64,000 nucleotides of DNA. It comes from Bacillus sp. 103mf. Its GTDB lineage: Bacteria; Bacillota; Bacilli; Bacillales; Bacillaceae_G. Under the pieces are notes generated by a model. That model saw nothing but the letters and a program-made list of their open reading frames with translations. It did not search any database and was not told the DNA's origin. The first letter of the stretch is position 1. Each line of letters opens with the position of its first letter. A program made the translations under genes and the position numbers. The stretch spans positions 806,001 through 870,000 of the forward strand of contig NZ_FPAF01000001.1 of the NCBI RefSeq assembly GCF_900116295.1, given 5' to 3'. Of the stretch, positions 54,768 to 63,942 are shown in pieces.

Positions 54768-54926
54768 ACGTATGATTATATGTAAAAATGTAAGATAAAT
54801 TTACCATATTAAAAAGAAATGTGTCAATTATATTTTCACATGCGACATGATATATCTTGTGGTTCCTAAAAAAAATACGTTACAATGAGACTGTAAATCA
54901 ATATATTTAAAGAAGGAAGTGAATGC

Positions 54927-55694
54927 ATGTCCATATTTACACAACTATTTAAAAGCTTATACACAACAAAAGAGATGGCACTCTTTCGTTTTCAAAAAAT
55001 CGGAAAAACGATTCTTTACATAATGTTACTATGTCTACTTGCTACTGTTCCAAAAACGATTTTATTTGGAGATTTTATTCAAGAGGGTATTAGTCTAATT
55101 GATCGCTCTATCGAAAAAGATGTGCCTGATTTTAAAATTGAAAATAGCGAGCTTCACGCAGACATTAGCAAACCAATTGTAAAAGATGAATTAGACTTTA
55201 TTTTTGTATTTGATCCAAATGCAACAGACATAAAAAATTATCCAAATCGCGATGGTATATTCATTTTAAAAGATAAAATGATTTCAATAGCAGGACAACA
55301 ACCGCAATCCTTTCCATATAGCGATTTAGGTAATACAACTTTTGAAAAGAAAGATATCCAAAAAATCGTTTCATACATTGATAGCATCTATGCAGTTGTT
55401 ATATTCTTTATCGGGATATTTATTTACTTATTCCAGCTATTTATTACATTTCTTGGTGTTACGCTATTAGCATTTATCGGCTCTGCAATGAGTGGAGAAC
55501 GTAAATTATCTTACAAACAAGTTTGGACATTAACCGCTTATAGTTATACAATCCCAACTATATTCTTTATGATTATGGACTTGTTAAAAGTGCATGTCAT
55601 ATTCTCGTTATTTACATTTATCGGTATCGTTCTTGTGGTTCTTTATTTAACAATAAAAGAAGTACCAAAACCAAAAGAAAAAAATTCACTATAA
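54927..55694 (+). CDS. yqgB: DUF1189 membrane protein (YqgB-like)
   Basis: 255 aa. One hydrophobic segment near residues 28-46, an extracellular domain of about 110 residues, then three or four more segments from about 155. This is the DUF1189 layout, and B. subtilis yqgB is next to sodA as here. AAGAAGG precedes the ATG. Function unknown. Confidence 0.82.
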   Translation: MSIFTQLFKSLYTTKEMALFRFQKIGKTILYIMLLCLLATVPKTILFGDFIQEGISLIDRSIEKDVPDFKIENSELHADISKPIVKDELDFIFVFDPNATDIKNYPNRDGIFILKDKMISIAGQQPQSFPYSDLGNTTFEKKDIQKIVSYIDSIYAVVIFFIGIFIYLFQLFITFLGVTLLAFIGSAMSGERKLSYKQVWTLTAYSYTIPTIFFMIMDLLKVHVIFSLFTFIGIVLVVLYLTIKEVPKPKEKNSL

Positions 55695-55722
55695 AAAATG
55701 CCTTCAAGGCATTTTTTTTTTG
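55695..55722 (+). terminator. Terminator of the DUF1189 gene
   Basis: AAAAATGCCTT / AAGGCATTTTT stem followed by T residues. Confidence 0.88.
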
Positions 55723-55759
55723 GACAAGCATATATTTCTCTACAAAGGAGTGGGAAAAT

Positions 55760-56104
55760 ATGAAAAGGCTTGGCGGTATCTTGTTACTACTTGTTCTCGG
55801 TTATGTCTTGTACTATGATATGACAATTGGCACATTACCGTTGCTTCATACATATTCCAAAACAAAAGAAACTTCGGCTAAAGTTACAAATAATAAACAA
55901 AAAGGAAATACATCACTAGCAAAATATAAGGTCATTGAAGTAAAGACAGGCGAGACCGTTCTCTCTATTACAGAAGAAATTAATAAGAAAAAAGTCCCTT
56001 CTATTGAAAAAGTTGTTACGGACTTCAAAGACTTAAATCAAAACGACTCTCCAGCAAAATTACAAGTCGGGAAAAAATACAAATTCCCCCTCTATCAGGA
56101 ATAA
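55760..56104 (+). CDS. yqfZ: YqfZ-like LysM-domain protein
   Basis: 114 aa. An N-terminal membrane anchor or signal (GGILLLLVLGYVLYYD) is followed by a linker and a LysM-like region (YKVIEVKTGETVLSITEEIN ... LQVGKKYKFPLY), which would bind peptidoglycan outside the membrane. AAAGGAG precedes the ATG. In B. subtilis yqfZ lies beside ispG, as here. A family A repeat starts 60 bp behind the stop. Confidence 0.8.
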   Translation: MKRLGGILLLLVLGYVLYYDMTIGTLPLLHTYSKTKETSAKVTNNKQKGNTSLAKYKVIEVKTGETVLSITEEINKKKVPSIEKVVTDFKDLNQNDSPAKLQVGKKYKFPLYQE

Positions 56105-56162
56105 CATCACATAATTCTTGTCAACTGCAGTAAGGCGCTGATACAATAGAAAAAGTGAAACT

Positions 56163-56357
56163 ATATAAATACAAATAAAAAAACAACATAAAAGCTCCTT
56201 TTTAGTTGAGCGAGAGCATCTGGCCATGCATAGAAGCGGTCAGGGCCTTTTCCTGCCACTTTCAATGGTTAAAACAAAGGGAGAAAGCAAGTAGCGATCA
56301 TGTTTTTTCTGCATAGCAGTGACTTGTATGTTGAAAAATCAAAGTGGATTTATATAG
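56163..56357 (+). repeat. Dispersed repeat family A, full-length copy
   Basis: Left end ATATAAATACAAATAAAAAA, core GAGAGCATCTGGCCATGCAT, GGGCCTTTTCCTGCCAC, TTCTGCATAGCAGTGACTTG, right end GGATTTATATAGAC. It is directly preceded by AAAGTGAAACT (56152-56162), the left tip of a bcr1-like element. It fills most of the yqfZ-ispG gap. Confidence 0.88.
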
Positions 56358-56449
56358 ACATTTGGCTTCACTAGACAAATACTGCATACAATATAAATGT
56401 GTTTGTCTACAAAATAAGAAACTTCTTTTATAAGGAGAGCGATCTATTC

Positions 56450-57541
56450 GTGAATGAAATAACTCATCGTACAAAAACACGTCCTGTTAAAGTTGGAAAT
56501 TTAACAATTGGCGGTAATAATGAATTAATTATACAAAGTATGACAACAACTAAAACACATGATGTGGAAGCAACAGTTGCCGAAATTAAACGTTTAGAAG
56601 AGGCAGGTTGTCAAATTGTTCGTGTAGCCGTTCCCGATGAGCGTGCTGCAAATGCAATTGCTGATATTAAAAAACAAATTAATATCCCTCTTGTTGCTGA
56701 TATCCACTTTGACTATCGCCTAGCATTAAAAGCAATTGAAGGCGGCATTGACAAAGTTCGTATTAATCCAGGAAACATCGGTCGCCGTCATAAAGTTGAA
56801 GCAGTTGTAAATGCTGCAAAAGAACGCGGCATTCCAATCCGTATCGGTGTAAATGCAGGTTCATTAGAACGTCATATCCTAGAAAAATATGGATACCCAA
56901 CCGCTGATGGCATGGTAGAAAGTGCATTGCATCACATTAAAATTTTAGAAGATCTAGATTTTCATGATATCATCGTATCGATGAAAGCCTCTGATGTGAA
57001 TTTGGCAATTGAAGCGTATGAAAAAGCATCTCGTGCTTTCAATTATCCATTACATCTTGGTATTACAGAGTCCGGAACTTTATTTGCCGGAACTGTAAAA
57101 AGTGCAGCTGGTCTTGGTGCAATCTTAAGTAAAGGTATCGGTAACACATTGCGTATCTCATTAAGTGCAGACCCAGTTGAAGAAGTAAAAGTAGCGCGCG
57201 AACTATTAAAGTCATTCGGACTTGCTTCTAATGCTGCTACATTGATTTCTTGTCCAACTTGCGGACGTATTGAAATTGACTTAATTAGCATCGCAAATGA
57301 AGTAGAAGAATATATTTCAAAAATTAAGGCACCGATTAAAGTTGCCGTACTCGGTTGCGCAGTAAACGGCCCTGGCGAAGCGCGTGAAGCAGATATCGGG
57401 ATTGCTGGAGCACGTGGAGAAGGTCTTCTCTTCCGCAAAGGTGAAATTGTACGTAAAGTACCAGAAGAAACAATGGTGGAAGAATTAAAGAAAGAAATTG
57501 ATAAAATTGCAGAAGAATATGCAGCAAAACAAGAAAAATAA
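56450..57541 (+). CDS. ispG: 4-hydroxy-3-methylbut-2-en-1-yl diphosphate synthase IspG
   Basis: 363 aa from the GTG at 56450 (AAGGAG 12 bases upstream). Earlier in-frame codons have no family similarity. Seventh step of the MEP isoprenoid pathway. The N-terminal TIM barrel includes [10 protein letters not shown] and KVRINPGN. The [4Fe-4S] cysteines are in SCPTCGR and [11 protein letters not shown], and the cluster-ligand Glu is present. A family A repeat lies 90 bp upstream, so the promoter must lie close to or within it. Confidence 0.96.
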   Translation: MNEITHRTKTRPVKVGNLTIGGNNELIIQSMTTTKTHDVEATVAEIKRLEEAGCQIVRVAVPDERAANAIADIKKQINIPLVADIHFDYRLALKAIEGGIDKVRINPGNIGRRHKVEAVVNAAKERGIPIRIGVNAGSLERHILEKYGYPTADGMVESALHHIKILEDLDFHDIIVSMKASDVNLAIEAYEKASRAFNYPLHLGITESGTLFAGTVKSAAGLGAILSKGIGNTLRISLSADPVEEVKVARELLKSFGLASNAATLISCPTCGRIEIDLISIANEVEEYISKIKAPIKVAVLGCAVNGPGEAREADIGIAGARGEGLLFRKGEIVRKVPEETMVEELKKEIDKIAEEYAAKQEK

Positions 57542-57555
57542 GTTGAAAACTTCTA

Positions 57556-57598
57556 GATAAAAAAAGCTTGTCAGTTTCGAAACTGACAAGCTTTTTTA
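57556..57598. terminator. Shared terminator of ispG and zur
   Basis: AAAAAAGCTTGTCAGTTTC and GAAACTGACAAGCTTTTTT form an almost perfect stem with no loop bases to spare, between the convergent ispG and zur genes. Confidence 0.9.
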
Positions 57599-58009
57599 TT
57601 GTACACATTTCGGACAGCGTCCATATATTTCAAATTTATGCCCCGTTACTTCATATCCTTTAAAGTCTTTATTCATGCGTTCCATTGGACAAGATGTGAT
57701 TTCCTTCGTTCCTCCGCAATCTAAACAAATGAAATGGTGATGATGCTCTGTAGTAGAACATTTGAAGCGAAAATGTTTTTCACCATTTAACTCTGTCTGT
57801 TCTAAAATACCGATTTCTACAAACAGAGTTAAGTTACGATAAATAGTATCAAAACTGAGCCCTGGATAATCACCCTTCATATTGGCTAAAACATCTCTTG
57901 CTGTTAAATATTTATTATGATTAGCAAATAAACGCAGCATCTCTTCTCTTTTTCCAGTATGTTTATAGCCCTCCTCCTTCATAAGGTGTAAAGCTTCTGT
58001 AAGATTCAT
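57596..58009 (-). CDS. zur: Zinc uptake regulator Zur (Fur family)
   Basis: 137 aa from the ATG at 58009 (AGGG upstream). N-terminal winged helix with [14 protein letters not shown]. The regulatory zinc ligands include [12 protein letters not shown], and the structural pair ends the protein (CPKC). It represses zinc uptake genes when zinc is sufficient. It sits 13 bp behind znuB in one operon whose promoter carries a Zur box, so it is autoregulated. Identity as Zur rather than Fur or PerR rests on this operon and B. subtilis order. Confidence 0.92.
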   Translation of the reverse strand: MNLTEALHLMKEEGYKHTGKREEMLRLFANHNKYLTARDVLANMKGDYPGLSFDTIYRNLTLFVEIGILEQTELNGEKHFRFKCSTTEHHHHFICLDCGGTKEITSCPMERMNKDFKGYEVTGHKFEIYGRCPKCVQ

Positions 58010-58022
58010 AGTCATCCCTACT

Positions 58023-58856
58023 TTACGCAGTTTTTTTCTTCTTCCATAAGATTGCACCGATTAAAATAAGAACTGATAACACAACAATTGTCCCACCAGG
58101 AGCAAGGTCGAGCTGATAAGAAGCTAACATGCCTCCAACTACTGCAATTTCACCAAATATAACGGAGAAAAAGATCGTTTGCTTAAAACCTTTCGCAATT
58201 CGAATACTTGCTGCAACCGGTAATGTCATTAATGATGAAACAAGAAGAATGCCGACAACACGCATTGAAACCGCAATCACAAGTGCAACTAAAATAATAA
58301 AAATAAAGTGAATCCACTTCGCACGCAAACCTGTTGCTACAGCATATTCTTCATCAAAAGATAATAAAAACAGTTCTTTATATAATAAAATGATGACAGC
58401 AACCACAATTACAGCAACGAATCCAATAATAAATAAATCACTACTTGTCACTGCACTCACGCTACCAAACAAATAACTAAATAAATCTGTATTAAATCCA
58501 TTGGCAAGAGAAATGAAAATTACACCAATCCCAATACCAGCTGACATAATAATAGGAATTGCTAGTTCTTGAAAATGTTTATATACCGTTCTTAATTTTT
58601 CAATAAGCAGAGCGCCGCCAATAGAAAATATCATCCCCATATATAACGGATTCAAAAAACCACCTGTAAATACGGTTTTTTCTAGTAATAAACTCGCTGC
58701 AATACCTGATAACGTAACGTGACTTAATGCATCAGCAATCAACGATAAACGACGAATGACAACAAAGACGCCAAGCATCGGGGCGACAAGTCCAATTAAC
58801 ACTCCAGCATATAAAGAATTTCGTAAAAAATCATATTGCAAAAAGTCCTGTATCAT
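58023..58856 (-). CDS. znuB: Zinc ABC transporter permease ZnuB
   Basis: 277 aa with about eight hydrophobic segments. ABC-3 family permease. It begins [20 protein letters not shown], and has [15 protein letters not shown], the cytoplasmic ATPase contact. Overlaps znuC by 4 bp. Substrate zinc is inferred from Zur and its box; manganese carriers share the fold. Confidence 0.92.
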   Translation of the reverse strand: MIQDFLQYDFLRNSLYAGVLIGLVAPMLGVFVVIRRLSLIADALSHVTLSGIAASLLLEKTVFTGGFLNPLYMGMIFSIGGALLIEKLRTVYKHFQELAIPIIMSAGIGIGVIFISLANGFNTDLFSYLFGSVSAVTSSDLFIIGFVAVIVVAVIILLYKELFLLSFDEEYAVATGLRAKWIHFIFIILVALVIAVSMRVVGILLVSSLMTLPVAASIRIAKGFKQTIFFSVIFGEIAVVGGMLASYQLDLAPGGTIVVLSVLILIGAILWKKKKTA

Positions 58857-59629
58857 CGTATCCCCCCATGATGCTCGTGATCATGCTCTAAACGATGAAC
58901 ATGATAACCGTATAATAATGACATTTCGGCATCTTCTAACTTTTGAAACGCGTCTACATTTCCGTGGAAATGTAAACGTTGATTTAAGCAAGCGACATGT
59001 GTAACCTTCTCTGTGACAGCTCCCATATCATGAGTGACAAGAATAAGTGTAATCCCTAAATGCTTATTTAAATGCTCTAGCATTTCATAAAAACTTTCTA
59101 CATTTTTCACATCAATACCGACAGTAGGCTCGTCCAAAATTAATAATTCCGGTTCACTTACAAGTGCGCGCGCAATAAAAACACGTTGTTGCTGTCCACC
59201 AGAAAGTTCACCAATATTCCGATTCATAAACTCACTCATTCCAACATCAGCAATCGCTTTTGCTACTTTCGCTTTATCCGTCTTTGTTAAGAACCGAAAC
59301 AAACCTTTTTTAGAAACAAGTCCCATCGAAACAACTTCAAATACAGTTGCGGGAAATCCAGAGTTGAAACTATTCGCCTTTTGGGAGACATATCCAACTT
59401 TATTCCAATCTTTAAATTTTTTACTGTCCACACCAAACAACCGAATCGTTCCTTGTTTCGGTTTTAAAATCCCTAATATACATTTCAATAATGTAGATTT
59501 TCCTGATCCATTCGGTCCTACTAACCCTAAAAAAGCTCCTTTAGGAACTTGCAATTGAATGTCCTCTAACACATTTCGCTCTTCATAACGAAAGGTTAAA
59601 TTTTCGATTTCTAATATATACTTCATCAT
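58853..59629 (-). CDS. znuC: Zinc ABC transporter ATPase ZnuC
   Basis: 258 aa (ATG at 59629 or the next codon at 59626; AGGTGAG upstream). Walker A GPNGSGKST is at about residues 39-47. Signature [15 protein letters not shown] and Walker B LLILDEPTVGID follow. The His-rich C-terminus (HVHRLEHDHEHHGG) may bind metal. First gene of znuC-znuB-zur. No znuA binding protein is encoded here. Confidence 0.93.
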   Translation of the reverse strand: MMKYILEIENLTFRYEERNVLEDIQLQVPKGAFLGLVGPNGSGKSTLLKCILGILKPKQGTIRLFGVDSKKFKDWNKVGYVSQKANSFNSGFPATVFEVVSMGLVSKKGLFRFLTKTDKAKVAKAIADVGMSEFMNRNIGELSGGQQQRVFIARALVSEPELLILDEPTVGIDVKNVESFYEMLEHLNKHLGITLILVTHDMGAVTEKVTHVACLNQRLHFHGNVDAFQKLEDAEMSLLYGYHVHRLEHDHEHHGGIR

Positions 59630-59642
59630 ATCTCACCTATTT

Positions 59643-59665
59643 TAATTCAGAATGATTCCGATTTA
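59643..59665 (-). promoter_or_regulatory. Zur box
   Basis: Minus strand TAAATCGGAATCATTCTGAATTA (split: TAAATCGGAATC, ATTCTGAATTA) is an imperfect palindrome close to the Bacillus consensus TAAATCGTAAT-N-ATTACGATTTA. It lies 14 bp before the znuC start, just downstream of the promoter. Confidence 0.75.
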
Positions 59666-59676
59666 TCTTTATTTAA

Positions 59677-59706
59677 ATTATATTATAGCTCATTACAAGT
59701 TGTAAA
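59677..59706 (-). promoter_or_regulatory. Promoter of znuC-znuB-zur
   Basis: TTTACA (59701-59706), 18-bp spacer, TATAAT (59677-59682) on the minus strand. A second overlapping TATAAT begins at 59687. The predicted start of transcription adjoins the Zur box. Confidence 0.55.
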
Positions 59707-59756
59707 CCAATCTGTCCTAAAATATATATACCATTTTAGACAACCTATCCATTATA

Positions 59757-59788
59757 ACAAAAAGCAGAGAAAATCTCTCCGCTTTTAG
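59757..59788 (-). terminator. Terminator of the YitT-family gene
   Basis: AAAGCGGAGA / TCTCTGCTTT stem with G-T pairs and TTGTT after it on the minus strand, overlapping the stop. Confidence 0.75.
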
Positions 59789-60663
59789 TGAATTGCTGAT
59801 TTAAATTTTGCACCTTTTGTTTCTTGTGTATTCATAATAGTAATAAAAGCATTTTCATCTACTTCATGAACAATCGATTTTAGCTTCGTTACCTCTAAAC
59901 GAGTAATAACTGCATAGATGACTTCTTTTTCTTTATCCGTATAGCCACCTTTCCCAACTAACTTCGTTGTTCCGCGGCCAAGTCGATGTAAAATTGCGTT
60001 TGATACCTCTTCATAATGGTCCGAAACAATAATCACTGCTTTCGTTTCATCTAATCCCTGGATAACAGTATCAATCGTTTTAAATGCAATATAGTATGTC
60101 ATGACAGAATACATTGCTTGTTCTACGCCAAACACGACTGCCGCCCAGGCAAAGACGAAAATATTCATAAACATAACAAATTCACCGACAGAAAACGGTA
60201 ATTTCTTTGTTAGCAAAATACCTAGAATTTCCGCTCCATCTAATGAACCACCATGCCTAATTACAAGCCCAACACCAACACCTAAAATTAAACCTCCAAA
60301 GACAGTCGCTAAAATCGGCTCTGTCGTAAAAGGCTGAATAGAATGTAATGTGGACTCAATCAAAGCTAAACATATTACTGCAAAAACAGAAGATAGCATA
60401 AATGTTTTTCCGATTTGTTTATAACCTGAGTACATAAATGGTAAGTTGAGGATTACAACTAAAGTGGAAAAGCTTAGCCACCAAATATTTGGTGTAAGGT
60501 AATCTAATATGAGGGAAACACCGATAATACCACCATCAATAATCTTGTTTGGAATTAAAAATAGTTCGAGTGCAACTGCTGCACAGCCCGCACCTATGAC
60601 AATCATAACAAGACGATACACAAGATGAATTATACTTTCTTTTTTATGCTGTTTTTTTTCCAT
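59785..60663 (-). CDS. yqfU: YitT-family membrane protein (YqfU-like)
   Basis: 292 aa. Five or six hydrophobic segments in residues 15-200 (DUF161 repeats with [12 protein letters not shown] and [13 protein letters not shown]), then a cytoplasmic DUF2179 domain of about 85 residues ([25 protein letters not shown]). Related proteins form dimers. Substrate unknown. It is the homologue expected between zur and yqfT by B. subtilis order. Confidence 0.87.
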   Translation of the reverse strand: MEKKQHKKESIIHLVYRLVMIVIGAGCAAVALELFLIPNKIIDGGIIGVSLILDYLTPNIWWLSFSTLVVILNLPFMYSGYKQIGKTFMLSSVFAVICLALIESTLHSIQPFTTEPILATVFGGLILGVGVGLVIRHGGSLDGAEILGILLTKKLPFSVGEFVMFMNIFVFAWAAVVFGVEQAMYSVMTYYIAFKTIDTVIQGLDETKAVIIVSDHYEEVSNAILHRLGRGTTKLVGKGGYTDKEKEVIYAVITRLEVTKLKSIVHEVDENAFITIMNTQETKGAKFKSAIH

Positions 60664-60811
60664 ACTACCTCCTCAAGTATCTTTATATAATTTCCTCCTT
60701 TTATTGTAACATATTCTACTTTTTCTGATAAGAAAACGACCTGTTCTGGAATATACACAAGCATATTCCACATATATTCGGATATGAGGACAAAACAAAG
60801 GGGGTAGCAAC

Positions 60812-61066
60812 ATGAACCTCATTCAACAATTTGTAAATAAAAAAATAAACAATATGACTTCTAAGGAATTATTAAAATACAGTAAAGAATATGGGGTGCC
60901 TATAGCAGGCGAACAAGCAGATAAAATTGTCACATTAATTCAAGGAAAACATATTAATATTTATGATGTCCAAGAAAGATTACAACTTTTAAAACAAATT
61001 GCACAGGTTACTTCTCCTGCTACCGCACAACAAATCAACACCCTATTCCAAAAATTAATAAAGTGA
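60812..61066 (+). CDS. yqfT: YqfT/DUF2624 family small protein
   Basis: 84 aa. It begins MNLIQQFVNKKINNMTSKEL and is helical, matching DUF2624. AAAGGGGG precedes the ATG. The stop TGA and the last codon (AAG) lie in the left end of a bcr1-like repeat, so the end may have been changed by insertion. Function unknown. Confidence 0.82.
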   Translation: MNLIQQFVNKKINNMTSKELLKYSKEYGVPIAGEQADKIVTLIQGKHINIYDVQERLQLLKQIAQVTSPATAQQINTLFQKLIK

Positions 61067-61111
61067 AACTTCCATCAGTGGGGTTTTACTGTCCGCGAAT
61101 AGCGGGGTAAA
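61058..61111 (+). repeat. bcr1-like repeat, internally deleted (54 bp)
   Basis: Left end ATAAAGTGAAACTTCCATCA, GTGGGGTTTTACTGTCCG, right end AGCGGGGTAAA. The hairpin and middle are missing. It provides the yqfT stop. Confidence 0.85.
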
Positions 61112-61142
61112 ATAAAAAAGGGGCTTTCCCCTTTTTTATTGT
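61110..61142. terminator. Shared terminator of yqfT and nfo
   Basis: AATAAAAAAGGGG / CCCCTTTTTTATT stem with a 4-base loop between convergent genes. Confidence 0.9.
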
Positions 61143-62032
61143 CCTTTAATTTTCTGAAGAATCTCTTCATCAAACACACCGTTTTTCAGCATTTCAATTT
61201 CAAATTTATACGGTGGTTTTTTATCCTGTTTATCTTCACCTACATATGGTGTTTCAAGAATTTTTGGTACATGCTGTAATTGTGGATGATGTACAATGTG
61301 GCGCAATGTTTCATAGCCGATATGACCGAAACCGATATTTTCATGACGGTCTTTTCTAGCACCGCGCTTATTCTTGCTATCATTAATGTGTAATACTTGT
61401 AAACGATCAATACCTATAATTTTATCAAATTCGTTTAAAACACCGTCAAAATCATTAACGATATCATAACCAGCATCATGCGTATGACATGTATCAAAAC
61501 AAACAGATAATTTCTCATTATGTGTTACACCATCAATAATTCTCGCAAGCTCTTCAAAACTGCGTCCACACTCTGTTCCTTTTCCAGCCATTGTTTCTAG
61601 CGCAATGTTCACTGTTTGGTCAACTGTTAATACTTCATTTAAACCTTCAATAATTTTTTGAATGCCTGCATCCGCACCTGCTCCAACATGCGCTCCTGGA
61701 TGGAGCACAATTTGCTTGGCAACGCCTAATGCTGATGTTCTTTCAATTTCCAGGCGAAGAAAATCAACACCTAGTTGGAATGTTTCAGGTTTCGTTGTGT
61801 TACCAATATTAATAATATACGGTGCATGAACAACGATTTCTTCAATCCCGTTCAGTTCCATATGTTTACGACCAGCTTCTATATTTAACTCTTCAATCGG
61901 TTTTCTTCTCGTATTTTGCGGTGCCCCTGTATAGACCATAAACGTTGTTGCACCATATGATACAGCTTCTTCACTTGCTGCTAATAACATTTTCTTTCCA
62001 CTCATCGAAACGTGAGATCCAATTTTCAACAT
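61136..62032 (-). CDS. nfo: Endonuclease IV (AP endonuclease)
   Basis: 298 aa TIM-barrel enzyme that cuts DNA 5' of abasic sites in base excision repair. Metal ligands are in [32 protein letters not shown] and [16 protein letters not shown] precedes the ATG. It lies next to cshB and yqfT, as in B. subtilis. Full length. Confidence 0.96.
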   Translation of the reverse strand: MLKIGSHVSMSGKKMLLAASEEAVSYGATTFMVYTGAPQNTRRKPIEELNIEAGRKHMELNGIEEIVVHAPYIINIGNTTKPETFQLGVDFLRLEIERTSALGVAKQIVLHPGAHVGAGADAGIQKIIEGLNEVLTVDQTVNIALETMAGKGTECGRSFEELARIIDGVTHNEKLSVCFDTCHTHDAGYDIVNDFDGVLNEFDKIIGIDRLQVLHINDSKNKRGARKDRHENIGFGHIGYETLRHIVHHPQLQHVPKILETPYVGEDKQDKKPPYKFEIEMLKNGVFDEEILQKIKGQ

Positions 62033-62105
62033 GTAATCACCTCTTATAAATGCAATAGCTATAATGATAGCATAATTTGCAGAAATCTGACACTGTTAAC
62101 TTCCC

Positions 62106-62142
62106 CGCAAAAAAAAGATAAGGAAAATCCTTATCTTTTCTT
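62106..62142 (-). terminator. Terminator of cshB
   Basis: AAAAGATAAGGA / TCCTTATCTTTT stem with T run on the minus strand. It covers the stop codon. Confidence 0.88.
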
Positions 62143-63441
62143 TTTGTTATATTTTTTCTTAATTTTTTCGCGTTCCCATTCAAGCTTTTTCTTGTAGTTC
62201 GGCTTTACTTTTTTCGGTTTTTTCACAACCTTTTGCGCCATAGCATCTAATCCGTCATTTGGCTTCTTACGGCTTTGACGGCGACGACGAGGCCCTAATT
62301 CAATCAACTCACCTGCACGTAAGTCCACGTGTTTGAATTCAATATGACGTTGCTTTTCTAACGTATCTAATGCTTCTTCATCCGATTGATCATAAATTGT
62401 TGCCGCAATACCAGAATATCCAGCACGCGCTGTTCGGCCCACACGATGAATAAAGAAATCTAAATCAGATGGAATTTCGTAGTTAATAACATGACTAATT
62501 CCCTCGATATCAATGCCACGTGCAGCTAAATCTGTCGCTACAATGTATTGAAATTCTAAATCACGAACTTGTTTCATCATTTTCTTACGATCACGTGGTG
62601 ATAAATCACCGTGAATACGACCAACTTTTAAACCACGTTCTGTTAAACCATTCGCTACTTCATCCGCCATTTTCTTTGTATTCGTAAAGACGATTGCTAA
62701 ATACGGCTGATATTGTAGTAACAGATTTTTCACAAGTTCAATTTTATTACGATGTCTTGATGGAATAAGGTGATGCTCCAGATTAACCGCTGCTATTTGC
62801 TTCGGATTAATATGAATATGCTCTGGATTCTCCATATATTTCTTCATAAATGGTTTTAACTTTTGTGGAATTGTCGCTGAGAAAACGAGCATTTGTAAAT
62901 TTTTAGGCATACGCGCTGCAATTTTATCTACATCATGAATAAAGCCCATATCAAGCATTAAATCTGCTTCATCGACAATAATTGCAAAAGCCGTATGTAC
63001 AAATAGCGCTTGCTCTTCCACCAAATCCTTAATACGCCCTGGTGTTCCCACAACAACATGCGGTTGTTTCTTCAATTTTTCAATTGAACGTTGTTTATCT
63101 GTTCCACCGATAAAACAACGCGCTGTTATCATGTTGTCTTCCTCACAAAACTTTGTTATCTTTACAATCTCTTCATAAATTTGCTGCGCCAACTCACGAG
63201 TTGGAGCTGTAATTACAAGTTGTACTTCTTCTTTGTTTGCATCAATCCGATTTAATGTTGGAAGTAAATACGCATGCGTTTTTCCAGATCCTGTTTGTGA
63301 TTGTCCAATAATACTAACTCCCTTTTTCACAACCGGAAAAATCTTTTGTTGAATTTCTGTTGGTTCTGAAAAACGTAATTCACGAATTGCATCTATTAAA
63401 AATGGTTGAAAATCATACTGTGTAAATGTTTGCACTGTCAT
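62131..63441 (-). CDS. cshB: DEAD-box RNA helicase CshB
   Basis: 436 aa from the ATG at 63441 (AGAAGGTGG upstream). Unwinds RNA; CshB helps cold growth in Bacillus. Motifs: GQSQTGSGKTH (Walker A), PTRELAQQ, VGTPGR, DEAD, SAT, VATDLAARGID and HRVGRTARAG. The C-terminal 70 residues are rich in Lys and Arg and would bind RNA. Position next to nfo fits B. subtilis. Confidence 0.94.
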   Translation of the reverse strand: MTVQTFTQYDFQPFLIDAIRELRFSEPTEIQQKIFPVVKKGVSIIGQSQTGSGKTHAYLLPTLNRIDANKEEVQLVITAPTRELAQQIYEEIVKITKFCEEDNMITARCFIGGTDKQRSIEKLKKQPHVVVGTPGRIKDLVEEQALFVHTAFAIIVDEADLMLDMGFIHDVDKIAARMPKNLQMLVFSATIPQKLKPFMKKYMENPEHIHINPKQIAAVNLEHHLIPSRHRNKIELVKNLLLQYQPYLAIVFTNTKKMADEVANGLTERGLKVGRIHGDLSPRDRKKMMKQVRDLEFQYIVATDLAARGIDIEGISHVINYEIPSDLDFFIHRVGRTARAGYSGIAATIYDQSDEEALDTLEKQRHIEFKHVDLRAGELIELGPRRRRQSRKKPNDGLDAMAQKVVKKPKKVKPNYKKKLEWEREKIKKKYNKKKR

Positions 63442-63558
63442 ACATTCCACCTTCTTTCTTATTTCTACTGCGTTCATTAATCAGTCAAGTTAACATTATA
63501 TCGAAATCTATCAGTAAAATCTATCTTTATATATATCCATTTTCATTTTTCGGCATCT

Positions 63559-63681
63559 TTGTCTAGCTCTGCCTCCTAAGCCCTCATGTCTAAGAACCTT
63601 CCACACGAGAAGGTAAAAAACACCTTCTGTGTGAAAGAACCTTAGCCAACGGGCCTAAACAGTCGGCTCCGCTTTTCTTTA
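63559..63681 (-). repeat. Repeat family C, hairpin element
   Basis: Starts TTGTCTAGCTCTGCCTCCTA and ends GGCTCCGCTTTTCTTT. The middle (63590-63656) forms an imperfect stem of about 25 bp (CTAAGAACCTTCCACACG... with ...GTGTGAAAGAACCTTAG). From memory, similar TGTCTAGCTCCAGCG...GCTTTTCTTT elements are common in Bacillus. It abuts a family A copy. Strand is arbitrary. Confidence 0.6.
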
Positions 63682-63852
63682 TAAGTCGCTGCCGTGCAGA
63701 ACACAGCATGACCTGCGCTCCCTTTCTTCTTTTGTTTTAAACTTTGCATGTGATAGAAAAAGGCCCTGACCGCTTCTATGCATGGCCAGATGCTCTCGCC
63801 CGCCTAAAAAGAAAGAAGGTTTTTATGCCGATTTTTAATTTGTATTTATATA
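63682..63852 (-). repeat. Dispersed repeat family A, copy lacking the right tip
   Basis: On the minus strand: left end ACTATATAAATACAAATTAA, core GAGAGCATCTGGCCATGCAT, GGGCCTTTTTCTATCACATG, TTCTGCACGGCAGCGACTTA. The right tip is replaced by family C. It lies between two divergent genes. Confidence 0.85.
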
Positions 63853-63942
63853 GTTTAGCATTTCAACGGAAAAACTAACCTTCTTTCTCTCTATTGCATA
63901 TTGTAGTGTATATTACCTAATTGAAGAAAGGAGGATTTCCTA

